DNA of 47,891 nt from an uncultured Fibrobacter sp. (lineage in GTDB: Bacteria > Fibrobacterota > Fibrobacteria > Fibrobacterales > Fibrobacteraceae), in the NCBI GenBank assembly GCA_934700345.1, contig CAKUXP010000024.1, positions 1 to 47,891 on the forward strand, read 5' to 3'. Position 1 is the first letter of the stretch. Each line of letters begins with the position of its first letter. A program made the translations under genes and the position numbers. Shown here one piece after another: positions 24,123 through 33,157 of the stretch. The notes under the pieces are model-generated. The model did not search any database. It was not told the origin of the DNA and was given only the letters and a program-made list of their open reading frames with translations.

Positions 24123-25091
24123 ATGATTGTCGTTCTCATCGGAGACAGCGAATTCGAAAAGGACCGGCTAATCGGCCAGTTCCTCGAAAAGACGCTTGCC
24201 GACCGCAAGGACGATCCGCTAGCAAGAAAGATTCTTTTCGGAAACGATACGAACATCCCTTCCATCGCCGACGCGGTCATCGAAGCCTGCGATTCCTGTT
24301 CGCTATTCGCCAGCGAGCAGACGGTCGTTCTGCGCAAGGCGGAATCAATCAAGGCGGACGACGCAGCCGCGCTCGAATCCTGGTTCAAGACTTCGCCTAG
24401 CGCGAACCTTTTGCTCGACTTTGAAAAGCTGCTAAAGACTTCTAAGCTCTACAAGTCACTCCAGGGAATCGCGACATTCAAGGAGTGCAAGTCTCCGCGC
24501 GATTACGAAATGGCGAAGTGGATAACCTCCCACACGGAAACGGATCTCGGACGGAGAATCGAACCTCTCGCCGCCGCATACGTCGCCGATGCACTGGGAA
24601 CGGACCAGGCGAGAATCGACGCGGAACTCCAGAAAATCCTCCTGCTCGATCCGCAAGGGAAAGCCATTTCGCTTGAACAGGCGAAACTGATGATAGCGCC
24701 GCAGAGGGAAATCGCAGCGTTCGAAATTCGCGAACCTTTTGGCGACAGAAATCCGCAGGCCTACACGAAGAAACTCCGGGAACTGCTAGACTCCGGCGTG
24801 GAAGGGATCCAGATTATCGCGGCGCTCGAAGCCTATGCGGTACGCCTTCTCCACATCCGGACAATGCTCGGGCGGAAAATTCCCGTAAACGAAATCGCGG
24901 CGAAGCTCGGAGCGAATCCGTGGCTCTTCGAAAAGAAACTGAACGAACCGCGCAAGGCGATGAACTGGCCGCCCGAACTTCTCTGCCGCGTCATCAAGCG
25001 GCTCGGCGAACTCGACAGCGACATCAAGAACGGGGTTTGCGACAGCCGGATGGGGCTTGAACTTTCGCTCTCGGCAATCGTTGTCCGCTAG
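24123..25091 (+). CDS. holA: DNA polymerase III subunit delta
   Basis: The 322-residue protein has the HolA arrangement. An AAA+-like N-terminus starts VVLIGDSEFEKDRLI, with LFASEQTVVLRKAE near 60; the middle and C-terminal helical collar includes LAAAYVADALGTDQARIDAELQKI and LEAYAVRLLHIRTML. Delta opens the sliding clamp in the clamp loader. Sequence conservation is low in this family, so the call relies on overall pattern and length. It is co-transcribed with greA. Confidence 0.85.
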   Translation: MIVVLIGDSEFEKDRLIGQFLEKTLADRKDDPLARKILFGNDTNIPSIADAVIEACDSCSLFASEQTVVLRKAESIKADDAAALESWFKTSPSANLLLDFEKLLKTSKLYKSLQGIATFKECKSPRDYEMAKWITSHTETDLGRRIEPLAAAYVADALGTDQARIDAELQKILLLDPQGKAISLEQAKLMIAPQREIAAFEIREPFGDRNPQAYTKKLRELLDSGVEGIQIIAALEAYAVRLLHIRTMLGRKIPVNEIAAKLGANPWLFEKKLNEPRKAMNWPPELLCRVIKRLGELDSDIKNGVCDSRMGLELSLSAIVVR

Positions 25092-25174
25092 CGGAACGCG
25101 ACCGCACTTTTCACCGGCAACTTTCCTAACATCACCGCAGACAATCGTCGGATAGTCTTTTTTTTCTTATATTT

Positions 25175-26950
25175 ATGCATATGAGCGAATATTTGCATAA
25201 AGATAGTCTCGGTCCCGTCGAATTCCACGATAAAAAGCTCGCCCTCGGAGCGGAAGGCTTTGTCCTCGAAAGCGGAAGCTCCCTGCCCGAAGTAACCCTC
25301 CGGTATGAAACTTACGGAAAGCTCGACGCGGAAAGGTCGAACGCGGTCTGGATCTGCTCGCCGCTCACCGCAGACGCCCACGTCGCGGGATTCTACAGCA
25401 AGGAAGACAAGCATGTCGGCTGGTGGGATGCCCTAATAGGCAAGGGCAAGGCAGTCGATACGGACAGGTTCTTCGTCGTCTGCTCCAATGTGCTCGGCGG
25501 CTGCAAAGGCTCCACGGGTCCCGCAAGTACCGATCCGCGGACAGGCAAGCCTTACGGTTCGACGTTTCCCACGATTACGATCGGGGATATGGTCCGCGCC
25601 CAGAAGATGCTCGCCGATTTCCTGGGAATCAAGCGTTTCTATTGCGTCATCGGAGGCTCGATGGGCGGCTTCCAGGCGATGAAATGGGCCATCTACTATC
25701 CCGAAATCATTGAACGCGTCATCCTGATAGCGACGTCACCCGGATTTTCCGCACAGGCGCTAGGCTTTGAAATCGTCGGACGCGACGTGATAACCAAGGA
25801 CCCGAACTACAGCAACGGCGACTATTACGGAAAGGAAATTCCCGCGACGGGACTTTCCAACGCAAGAAAGCTCGCCCACATCACCTACCTCTCCGCGAAA
25901 GGCATGGAAAAGCGCTTCACGCGCGCGGATATCCGTATCGAGAAGCCCGCCAAGTTCTATTCGGGATCTTCGCTCGAAACCTATCTCGACCACCAGGGGA
26001 AAAAGTTCGTAGAACGCTTCGACGCGAACAGCTACCTGCACATCGCCCATGCGACGGACACGTTTGACCTCGCCTCGGAATACGGTTCAATCGAAAAGGC
26101 TTTCCAGAACGTCAAGGCGCAATTCCTGAACGTAAACCTTTCGACGGACTGGCTGTTCCCGCCGAACGAATCGCGGCGGATTACGGAAGCGCTCCTGAAT
26201 ACGGGAAAGGTCGTGACAAGCCTCGAACTCGACACGAACTTCGGACACGACGGGTTCCTCGTCGAATGCGGGACTCTCGGCATGGCGGTTTCGCGCTTTC
26301 TAGGCGGGCGAATCGGAGACGCTCCGGCAACAGGCACGCCAGCGTTCCACAGCGAAAAGGATATTTCGATTATCGACTCGCTGATTCCCGCCGGAGCGAA
26401 AATTCTCGACCTCGGCGCGGGCGACGGGCTTCTCATCGACTCGCTCTGGCAAAAGAAAAAAGTCACGGGCGTAGGCGTCGAAAAGGATTTCACGAACATC
26501 CTCGGGTGCATCGAACGGGACGTTCCCGTCATCGAAAAGAAGCTGAACCTGCACGCTCTTGAATCCTTTGCCGACGAAAGCTTCGACTATGCCGTTTTCA
26601 ACCGGACGCTTCCCGAAGTGCGAAACCAAAAGCTCATGCTCCGCGAAATCATGCGGATTGCGAAACACGCGATTATCACGTTCCCGAACTTCGGATCCTG
26701 GGAAATGCGCTTTGCCCTGTGCTATCACGGTCGGATGCCTAAGTCCCCGGAATTTCCTTACGAATGGTACGAGACTCCGAACATCCACTGCTTTACCTAC
26801 CGGGATTTCGTGCGGCTCGCCGAAGCGGAAAACCTGGTCATCGAAAAAATCGTGACCGTAAACGAACACCGCCTGAGCAGGATTCTCACAAGGCTAGGAC
26901 TGGTAAACCTGGGCGCTGAACGCGTCGTCGCAATGGTCAAGCGGGCGTGA
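25175..26950 (+). CDS. metXW: MetX-MetW fusion: homoserine O-acyltransferase plus MetW methyltransferase-like domain
   Basis: The 591-residue product joins two proteins normally encoded by adjacent genes. Residues about 1-380 are MetX: NVLGGCKGSTGP, nucleophile Ser162 in GGSMGG, Asp325 in LSTDWLFPP, and His358 in FGHDGF. Residues about 393-591 are MetW: KILDLGAGDG (SAM loop, about 409-418), FDYAVFNRTL, and ITFPNFGSWEMR. MetX acylates homoserine for methionine synthesis; MetW is required for full activity in several bacteria. Two in-frame ATGs (25175 and 25181) are possible. A TATATT at 25168-25173 nearly touches the first, favouring 25181 if the mRNA is leaderless. Confidence 0.95.
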   Translation: MHMSEYLHKDSLGPVEFHDKKLALGAEGFVLESGSSLPEVTLRYETYGKLDAERSNAVWICSPLTADAHVAGFYSKEDKHVGWWDALIGKGKAVDTDRFFVVCSNVLGGCKGSTGPASTDPRTGKPYGSTFPTITIGDMVRAQKMLADFLGIKRFYCVIGGSMGGFQAMKWAIYYPEIIERVILIATSPGFSAQALGFEIVGRDVITKDPNYSNGDYYGKEIPATGLSNARKLAHITYLSAKGMEKRFTRADIRIEKPAKFYSGSSLETYLDHQGKKFVERFDANSYLHIAHATDTFDLASEYGSIEKAFQNVKAQFLNVNLSTDWLFPPNESRRITEALLNTGKVVTSLELDTNFGHDGFLVECGTLGMAVSRFLGGRIGDAPATGTPAFHSEKDISIIDSLIPAGAKILDLGAGDGLLIDSLWQKKKVTGVGVEKDFTNILGCIERDVPVIEKKLNLHALESFADESFDYAVFNRTLPEVRNQKLMLREIMRIAKHAIITFPNFGSWEMRFALCYHGRMPKSPEFPYEWYETPNIHCFTYRDFVRLAEAENLVIEKIVTVNEHRLSRILTRLGLVNLGAERVVAMVKRA

Positions 26951-26968
26951 TTAAGATATATTTGCCGC

Positions 26969-27847
26969 ATGGCAATTATATCAATGACCGGTTACGGCAA
27001 GGACGAATTCAAGCTGCGGGGAACACAGTGCACGGTCGAAGTGCGCTCGGTGAACAGCCGCTTTCTTGAAATTTCCTGCCACCTTCCCAAGACATTTTCC
27101 CACCTCGAGTTTTCGTTCAAGGAAGAAGTCAAGAAGTTCCTTTCGCGCGGTTCCGTAAACCTGACCGTCACGCTCGGAGACGGCGAAGACGGAGCCATTC
27201 CCAGCGGGTATTCCCGGGAAACCGTCGAAGCGTTTCTCAAAATCGCAAGGGACATCCAGAAAGAATACGGGCTTTCGGGAGAACCGACACTCGAACAGGT
27301 GCTGTCCCTGCCAAACGTCCTGCAATACAGTTCCGAATCCGACCAGAAGGAAACGGAAGAGCTTTTGAAAAATTCGCTCGACCGGGCGCTCAAGGCCTTG
27401 GTGCAGATGCGCGAAAAGGAAGGTCTGAACCTGAAAAGCGATTTGGAAGCGCGTGTCCGCCAAATGGACAGCATCCTCGATCAGGTAAAAGCGCTCGATC
27501 CGGAGCGAATCGTCGAGTGGAAGAAAAAGTTCGAGGAACGGATGAAGAAGCTCGTCGGCGAAGCGGGAATCGACCCTATCCGCGTCACGCAGGAAGCAAG
27601 CGTCATCGCAGACCGGCTCGACATCAATGAAGAGATTACGCGATTCAAGAGCCACAACAATCTGTTCCTCTCCGCACTCGAAACGGGAACAAATCAAGGG
27701 AAAAAGCTCACGTTCATCCTGCAGGAAATGGGCCGCGAAGCGAACACGCTCGCGACAAAATGCCAGAGCGCAAAAATCGCCGCGCTCGCCATCCAGTTAA
27801 AAGACAGCGTTGAAACCATTCGCGAACAGACGATGAACGTCGAGTAG
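26969..27847 (+). CDS. yicC: YicC family endoribonuclease
   Basis: The 292-residue protein starts with the family motif SMTGYG, then EVRSVNSRFLEI, and ends with the DUF1732 region (DRLDINEEITRFKSH, GKKLTFILQEMGREANTLATK). It is a soluble RNA-processing enzyme in other bacteria. TATATTTGCCG (26957-26967) ends just before the ATG, leaving no room for a Shine-Dalgarno. It follows metXW by 18 bases and may be read from both promoters. Confidence 0.93.
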   Translation: MAIISMTGYGKDEFKLRGTQCTVEVRSVNSRFLEISCHLPKTFSHLEFSFKEEVKKFLSRGSVNLTVTLGDGEDGAIPSGYSRETVEAFLKIARDIQKEYGLSGEPTLEQVLSLPNVLQYSSESDQKETEELLKNSLDRALKALVQMREKEGLNLKSDLEARVRQMDSILDQVKALDPERIVEWKKKFEERMKKLVGEAGIDPIRVTQEASVIADRLDINEEITRFKSHNNLFLSALETGTNQGKKLTFILQEMGREANTLATKCQSAKIAALAIQLKDSVETIREQTMNVE

Positions 27848-27849
27848 CG

Positions 27850-28110
27850 CGGTCAGAACGGAGAACTTAGTTGATAGAGCGGAAACAGGATTCAGGAATC
27901 AGCGCTTAGACTTGCAAACGCCTATATTCTGTATTCCAGAAGATTAACGTGCTCGGTTCCGACCTCTGTCCGCTGAACTAAATGTTCACTGTTCTAAGAT
28001 CTAAGTTCTCCCGACTAAGCTCTGAATCCCGTGTCCATCGTACCGCTTCCCGCTCAACTCGTCCCAAAAACTTAGACGTCTGCGAACTAATCCCTGTTCC
28101 CTAATCCCTA
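27850..28110. repeat. intergenic permuted-word repeat, copy B
   Basis: No gene is seen in the 363 bases between yicC and ftsZ. The stretch is made of short words such as GAGAACTTAG, CTAAGTTCTC, CTAAGCTCT, AACTTAGACGTCTGCG, AATCCCTGTTCCCTAATCCCTA and, inverted, CTGATTCCTG and CCTGTTTCC. These recur at 2973-3052 and 41935-42260. The ftsZ terminator follows at 28159. Confidence 0.6.
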
Positions 28111-28158
28111 AAACATAAGCGCGTCCGCAGTACTGGCACTGATAAACTTCCAAAGAAA

Positions 28159-28194
28159 AAAGGCTGGCACAGCAGGGATACCGCGCCAGCCTTT
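28159..28194 (-). terminator. terminator after ftsZ
   Basis: On the minus strand AAAGGCTGGC (28194-28185) pairs with GCCAGCCTTT (28168-28159) around a 16-nt loop and runs into TTTTTT. It closes the dcw operon. Confidence 0.85.
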
Positions 28195-28210
28195 CTGTTG
28201 TTGTGGAAAA

Positions 28211-29659
28211 TCAGAAATCCTTTTCGGAAATCGGGTTATTGCGGAGGAAGCAGGGAATTCCGTAGCGGTCTTCACCAGAAAGCAGTTCGTTTTCATATTC
28301 CTCGGAAGGTCTCGCCTGTTCCGTTTTTGCCATCACAAGCGTTTCCGCGTTTTCCTTCAGCCGAACCTCTTCTTCGCGGACGACTTCCATCCGGGCGTTA
28401 AAATTTTCGTCGCGGTACGAAAAAGCCGAGCTTCCCGTTTCCGCAACCGGAGCCTTTGGGCGCACGGTCTCCTCGGATTCAACAGGCTGGATGATATGGT
28501 TGCAGCCCGTAGCCGCCTTGGATGCGATTTCCTCGGAATGGGCAAGCGCGACGAAATCGACCGTTTGCCGCGGGGTCGCCTGTTCCACACGCTTTTCGGA
28601 TCTCGGAGCGGAAGCCTTTGCCGAAGAAACTGCGGGCTTATCCTGTTCGTCATCCGCACACTTGTCAAAACCTGTCGCAATCACGGTGATGCTCACCTTG
28701 TCGCCGAGTTCGGGAATCGTCACGTCACCGGGGACAATGTTCGGTTCGTTTTCCTCACCGATCTGTTCATAAAGGAAGTCCAAGGCTTCGCAATATTCGC
28801 TCATTGCAAAATTTTCACCGTGCGCGATATTGATCAGCGCACCCGCGGCACCGCTAACCTTGATATTATCGAGAAGCGGACATGTAATCGCCGCCTGGGC
28901 CGCCTTTATCGCGCGATCTTCTCCCGAAGCGATTCCAGTTCCCATCAATGCGGAACCTCCATTCGACATAATGGTACGCGCATCGTTAAAATCGACATTG
29001 ATCGTCCCATGGATAAACATGATGTCACAAATGCTACGGACCGCATTGCCCAGGACCTCATCGACCTTGAGAAGGGCCTCTTTCATCGGCGTATTCTTTT
29101 CGATGACTTCCATGATTCGCTGGTTGTTGATGACGATGATCGAATCCACCGACTTGCGGAGAGCGGCAAGCCCCTTTTCCGCATTGCGACGGCGCACGGG
29201 GCCTTCCCAGCGGAAAGGCATCGTCACCACGGCGACGGTCAGGATTCCGAGCTGGTGTGCGATTTCCGCGACGACAGGAGCCGCCCCGGTTCCCGTACCG
29301 CCGCCCATCCCCGCCGAGATGAATACCATGTCCGCGCCTTCGAGTTTCTTTTCGACCGTATCCTTGTCTTCCATCAGAGCCTGGCGTCCGACTTCCGGCT
29401 TTGCGCCAGCACCGAGCGTTTTCGTCGTCTTCTGGCCGATAGCGATTTTTTCGTCCGCCAAATTGTTGTCAAGCGCGAGCGCATCCGTGTTGATGGCGAT
29501 GAATTCGACATCCTTGATGTTCATGTTCACCATGCGGTTGACAGCGTTTCCACCGGCGCCGCCAACTCCGACGATCTTGATCTTCGCCTTGTGATTGTCA
29601 CAGGCAATGATGTGTTTCGTTTCGGAAAATTCCGTAGTTTTGTTGTCCATTTCGTTCAT
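28211..29659 (-). CDS. ftsZ: cell division protein FtsZ
   Basis: The 482-residue tubulin homologue forms the division ring. It has VGVGGAGGNAVNRM near residue 30, the signature GGGTGTGAAP near 118, and the T7 loop NVDFNDARTIM. The GTPase core ends at about 335. A long Glu/Ala-rich linker (about 340-455) leads to a conserved terminal peptide DRYGIPCFLRNN, the docking site for FtsA. The total is longer than the common 380-400 residues because of the linker. GGGAG precedes the ATG by seven bases. It is the last gene of the dcw cluster. Confidence 0.97.
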   Translation of the reverse strand: MNEMDNKTTEFSETKHIIACDNHKAKIKIVGVGGAGGNAVNRMVNMNIKDVEFIAINTDALALDNNLADEKIAIGQKTTKTLGAGAKPEVGRQALMEDKDTVEKKLEGADMVFISAGMGGGTGTGAAPVVAEIAHQLGILTVAVVTMPFRWEGPVRRRNAEKGLAALRKSVDSIIVINNQRIMEVIEKNTPMKEALLKVDEVLGNAVRSICDIMFIHGTINVDFNDARTIMSNGGSALMGTGIASGEDRAIKAAQAAITCPLLDNIKVSGAAGALINIAHGENFAMSEYCEALDFLYEQIGEENEPNIVPGDVTIPELGDKVSITVIATGFDKCADDEQDKPAVSSAKASAPRSEKRVEQATPRQTVDFVALAHSEEIASKAATGCNHIIQPVESEETVRPKAPVAETGSSAFSYRDENFNARMEVVREEEVRLKENAETLVMAKTEQARPSEEYENELLSGEDRYGIPCFLRNNPISEKDF

Positions 29660-29706
29660 CTGTTTTCTCCCTGGTTTGTTGTTAAAATTTTTCTGCCCTG
29701 AATTTC

Positions 29707-30984
29707 CTAGATGAAGCTCTTGAGAAAATTCAAGACGCGTTTAAAAACGTTTCCGACTGTTCCGACAGCTTTTGTCGCGCGAGTTTCACGGCGCTTCGGC
29801 GACTGGGTTTCCTGAGCCGCATAGTACAGAAGCCCGACGCCTGTCGAATGCGTCGGCATACAGACAATCTCGCTGAACCCTTCGTTCGGTTTTTGCGGAC
29901 TGCCGAGACGGACTGGAACCTTTTCGAAAACCTCTTCGGCGATTTCCTGCGTCCCGTCTAGAAGGGATGTTCCACCGGTGATGACGATGCCCGCGCCGAG
30001 CTTGTCGAGAAAGCCCTTGTTTTCCAGATCGTCGCGCACCATCTGCAAGATGTAGCGCATCCGGGAACAGACGATTTTTGCCAGATACTTCTTGCTGCAG
30101 TCCTTGCCTGCGCGACCGCCAAGCCCCGGGACCGTAAAGCTCACGTTATCGAGGACGTTCGATTGGCGGCATGAACCGTACATCTTCTTGATTTCTTCCG
30201 CACGGTCCATCGCCGTATTCAATCCGCGAGCGATGTCATACGTAATCGCGTCTCCCGCAATGTCAAAGGAAATCGTATAGACGACCTTGTCCTCCATGAA
30301 GACCGCCACATCGGTAGAGGTTTCCCCGATATCGACGATCGCGATTCCCAGTTCGCGTTCCGCATTTTCCAGGACGCAATACGCATCGGCGAGCGGTTCG
30401 AGGACAAGCCCTTTCACGGTAAGCCCTGCGCTTTCGACCGCCTTTCGGATATTACGCACGATGCCCTTCTGCGCAAGCACCAGCTGGACTTCGACGCTGA
30501 GACTCGTACCTTCCATTCCCTGGGGATTCTTGATACCCTGTCGCCCGTCAAGAACATAATCGCCTGGCAAATTGTGAATGACGTCCATATCGACAGGACG
30601 TTGCACGAGCAAGCTCGCCTGCTCCACGACCTTGTCCATTGCCGTCTTTGTTACCACCCCGCCAAACTCGCGAAGAGGAATCGTCGCCTTGCTCGCTACG
30701 GAACGGATATTGCTGCCCGCAATTCCCACATAGACATCCTTCACATCGACGCCGCTCGAAAGCTCCGCATCGCCAACCGCCTTTTTCAACGCCTGGATGG
30801 TCGCTTCGAGTTCCTTCGCATCGTTCTTCTTGAGCGACGGATTTCCAAAACCCAGAATGCGGACCTTGCCACCGTCTTCGCGTTGCCCGATGAAGACTCC
30901 GATTTTAGAACTTCCGATATCGAGACCGACGATGATTCGGCTCGGATCGATTCCGTTGATGTTTTCCTCTTCTTTTGCCATCAT
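29707..30984 (-). CDS. ftsA: cell division protein FtsA
   Basis: The 425-residue actin-like protein has VGLDIGSSKIGVFIG near residue 19, VDIGETSTDVAVF near 217, and GIVITGGTSLLDG near 328. It ends in an amphipathic helix GNVFKRVLNFLKSFI that anchors it and FtsZ to the membrane. The ATG overlaps the ftsQ stop (ATGA), with GAGG upstream. A 47-base gap separates it from ftsZ. Confidence 0.97.
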   Translation of the reverse strand: MMAKEEENINGIDPSRIIVGLDIGSSKIGVFIGQREDGGKVRILGFGNPSLKKNDAKELEATIQALKKAVGDAELSSGVDVKDVYVGIAGSNIRSVASKATIPLREFGGVVTKTAMDKVVEQASLLVQRPVDMDVIHNLPGDYVLDGRQGIKNPQGMEGTSLSVEVQLVLAQKGIVRNIRKAVESAGLTVKGLVLEPLADAYCVLENAERELGIAIVDIGETSTDVAVFMEDKVVYTISFDIAGDAITYDIARGLNTAMDRAEEIKKMYGSCRQSNVLDNVSFTVPGLGGRAGKDCSKKYLAKIVCSRMRYILQMVRDDLENKGFLDKLGAGIVITGGTSLLDGTQEIAEEVFEKVPVRLGSPQKPNEGFSEIVCMPTHSTGVGLLYYAAQETQSPKRRETRATKAVGTVGNVFKRVLNFLKSFI

Positions 30985-31772
30985 TTTACCTCGACTGCAT
31001 AGGCAAAGCCTTCAAAACGCATATCCAAAGATCTGATTTTTGACATTTTTTCGGAAAGTCCATCGACCAGCAACCGGTAGTGGGCAAAGGTCCTTTCCGA
31101 AACTCCTTCCAGCGGAAAGAGAACCTTCATCCGCGTATCGCGAAAAAAAGCCTCCACCGCATGATTTTTTTCGCTGAGCGAAACCTGGGAAACCGACCGG
31201 TAGAGCGATTCATCCGCCAAGCGCATCTTTTGCAAAAAGGCGGCCAACGGCTTGATGTCGTGGCTGCGCGAAACCGTCGCGACAGGAAGTCCAAACACCG
31301 CGGAAACGGGAAGCGCAAGTCCCCGCTCCGAATAGAATTTTTTCTCTCCGTTTTCGATTGTCTCCATCAGCGGAACCGTCTCCTTGACCGCAACTTCCAC
31401 CTTCCAGAAGAATCCGACGGAGACCGACGCATCCTGCAAGAGCGGAAGCGACAGCAGCCGGTTTCGTACGCTGTCCGCATCGATTTCCGACATGGGCATT
31501 CCCGTTTCGAGACCGGCGGTTTGCAAGATTTCTTCCCAGGTGAGCATCCGGTTTCCCGTGATATCGACCGTCTTGAGCGTCCGAAGCTCCGATGGGCTAA
31601 ACTTCCGGAGCCAAAACCAGCCTTGCCAAACGGCCACGCCCACGACAGCGAGAACGAGAAAGAGCTTCCAACCTTTTTTCCGAAGCCAATGCGCGGCACG
31701 ACCGAAAGCCTTCTTCCGGTTTTCACGGTTCATCTGCCGATGTCTGATCGCATTGGTTCCTATTCTAGCCAT
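30981..31772 (-). CDS. ftsQ: cell division protein FtsQ/DivIB
   Basis: The 263-residue protein has a basic cytoplasmic tail, one membrane helix at about 36-53 (KLFLVLAVVGVAVWQGWFWL), and a POTRA domain (VDITGNRMLTWEEIL, LPLLQDASVSVGFFWKVEVAVKE), followed by the FtsQ beta domain. It links FtsL/FtsB to the divisome. It overlaps murC by eight bases and ftsA by four. Confidence 0.9.
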   Translation of the reverse strand: MARIGTNAIRHRQMNRENRKKAFGRAAHWLRKKGWKLFLVLAVVGVAVWQGWFWLRKFSPSELRTLKTVDITGNRMLTWEEILQTAGLETGMPMSEIDADSVRNRLLSLPLLQDASVSVGFFWKVEVAVKETVPLMETIENGEKKFYSERGLALPVSAVFGLPVATVSRSHDIKPLAAFLQKMRLADESLYRSVSQVSLSEKNHAVEAFFRDTRMKVLFPLEGVSERTFAHYRLLVDGLSEKMSKIRSLDMRFEGFAYAVEVK

Positions 31773-33156
31773 TCGTTTTCAACGCCTCCAGAAACGGACG
31801 TTCCGCTTTCCAGATATCGCCCGCACCCATAAAAAGAACGAGGTCGCCAGGCTTTGTATCCTTCTTCAATATCTCGACAGCATCTTCCTTGCTTCCGACA
31901 AAGCGCGCGTTCTGGTGACCGCGGGAAATCGCCGAATCCGAGATGAGCTTTCCGGAAATTCCGGGAATCGGCTGTTCGCGCGCCTTGTAGATTTCGCAGA
32001 CGAGCAACTCGTCGCAGTTGGCAAAGACTTCCGCGAAAGCTTCGTACTGGTCGCGCGTACGCGTATAGAGATGCGGTTGGAACACGACGACGATGCGGCG
32101 GTCCGGAAAAGAATCCCTTGCACCCTGCAACGTGGCAAAGGCTTCGGTCGGATGGTGCGCGTAATCGTCATAGACTAGGATTCCGTTCGCTTCACCGACA
32201 AGTTCAAAACGCCGTTTGACCCCCGTAAACTCGGAAAGCGCCTTGCGCACAACATCTACCGGGATGTTCTCTTCGTGCGAAAGGGCGACAGTCGCCGTCG
32301 CATTCAATACGTTGTGCTTTCCGGGAATTCGAAGCGAGAAGTTTCCGAGTTTTTCGCCGTTGCGGAAAACGTCAAAGCGGGAAACCCCGCCATGGACCTG
32401 GAGATTGTCCGCCCGGTACATCGCCTGGCGGCTGAATCCGTAAGTTACGACAGGTTTCGTAAAACGCGAAAGGACAGACTGGATGTTTGGATTGTCGATG
32501 CAGACGACAACCTGGCCGTAAAACGGGACCTTGTTCGCAAAGGCGACAAAGGCATCCTTCACCGCATCGAGCGTTCCGTAGGTATCGAGATGTTCCCGGT
32601 CGATATTCGTAATAATCGCCGAAGAAGGCATCATCGAAAGGAAGCTCCTGTCAAATTCATCGCTTTCCGCTATCAGGTAACGTCCGCGTCCGACTTTCGC
32701 CCCGCTCCCCTTTCCCTTGACCACACCGCCGACAATTACCGTCGGATCCTCCCCGGCGGCTTCCCAAATAGCGCCGAGCATCGACGTCGTCGTGGTCTTT
32801 CCATGAGTTCCGCTTACGGCAAGCGTGTACTTCAAGCGCATCAGCTCTCCGAGCATTTCCGCACGGCGGATTACCGGGATGCGGCGCGCTTTCGCCTCGA
32901 CGATTTCCGGATTGTCCATCGTTACCGCAGACGAATAGACCAGAAGATCCGCGCCTTCGACATTTTTCGCTTCGTGCTTTGAATAAATCACAAGCCCCAA
33001 GTCCTTCAGGTATTCGATTGCGGGACCGTCGCCCGAATCGCTGCCCGTAACGACAAAGCCGTTCTCGTGGAGAACTTCCGCAATGCCGGACATTCCGGCA
33101 CCGCCGATGCCCACAAAATGCAGTTTCTTTACACGGTTGCTGGGAATCAGGTTCAT
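31765..33156 (-). CDS. murC: UDP-N-acetylmuramate--L-alanine ligase
   Basis: The start is the ATG at 33156, one base after the murG stop, with GGAG seven bases upstream. The 463-residue protein shows the N-terminal FVGIGGAGMSGIAE, the ATP loop SGTHGKTTTTSM, and DDYAHHPTE. It adds L-Ala to UDP-MurNAc, the first peptide step. The frame stays open upstream inside murG but without family similarity. No murB follows, although murB often does. Confidence 0.97.
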   Translation of the reverse strand: MNLIPSNRVKKLHFVGIGGAGMSGIAEVLHENGFVVTGSDSGDGPAIEYLKDLGLVIYSKHEAKNVEGADLLVYSSAVTMDNPEIVEAKARRIPVIRRAEMLGELMRLKYTLAVSGTHGKTTTTSMLGAIWEAAGEDPTVIVGGVVKGKGSGAKVGRGRYLIAESDEFDRSFLSMMPSSAIITNIDREHLDTYGTLDAVKDAFVAFANKVPFYGQVVVCIDNPNIQSVLSRFTKPVVTYGFSRQAMYRADNLQVHGGVSRFDVFRNGEKLGNFSLRIPGKHNVLNATATVALSHEENIPVDVVRKALSEFTGVKRRFELVGEANGILVYDDYAHHPTEAFATLQGARDSFPDRRIVVVFQPHLYTRTRDQYEAFAEVFANCDELLVCEIYKAREQPIPGISGKLISDSAISRGHQNARFVGSKEDAVEILKKDTKPGDLVLFMGAGDIWKAERPFLEALKTNG

Positions 33157-33157
33157 C

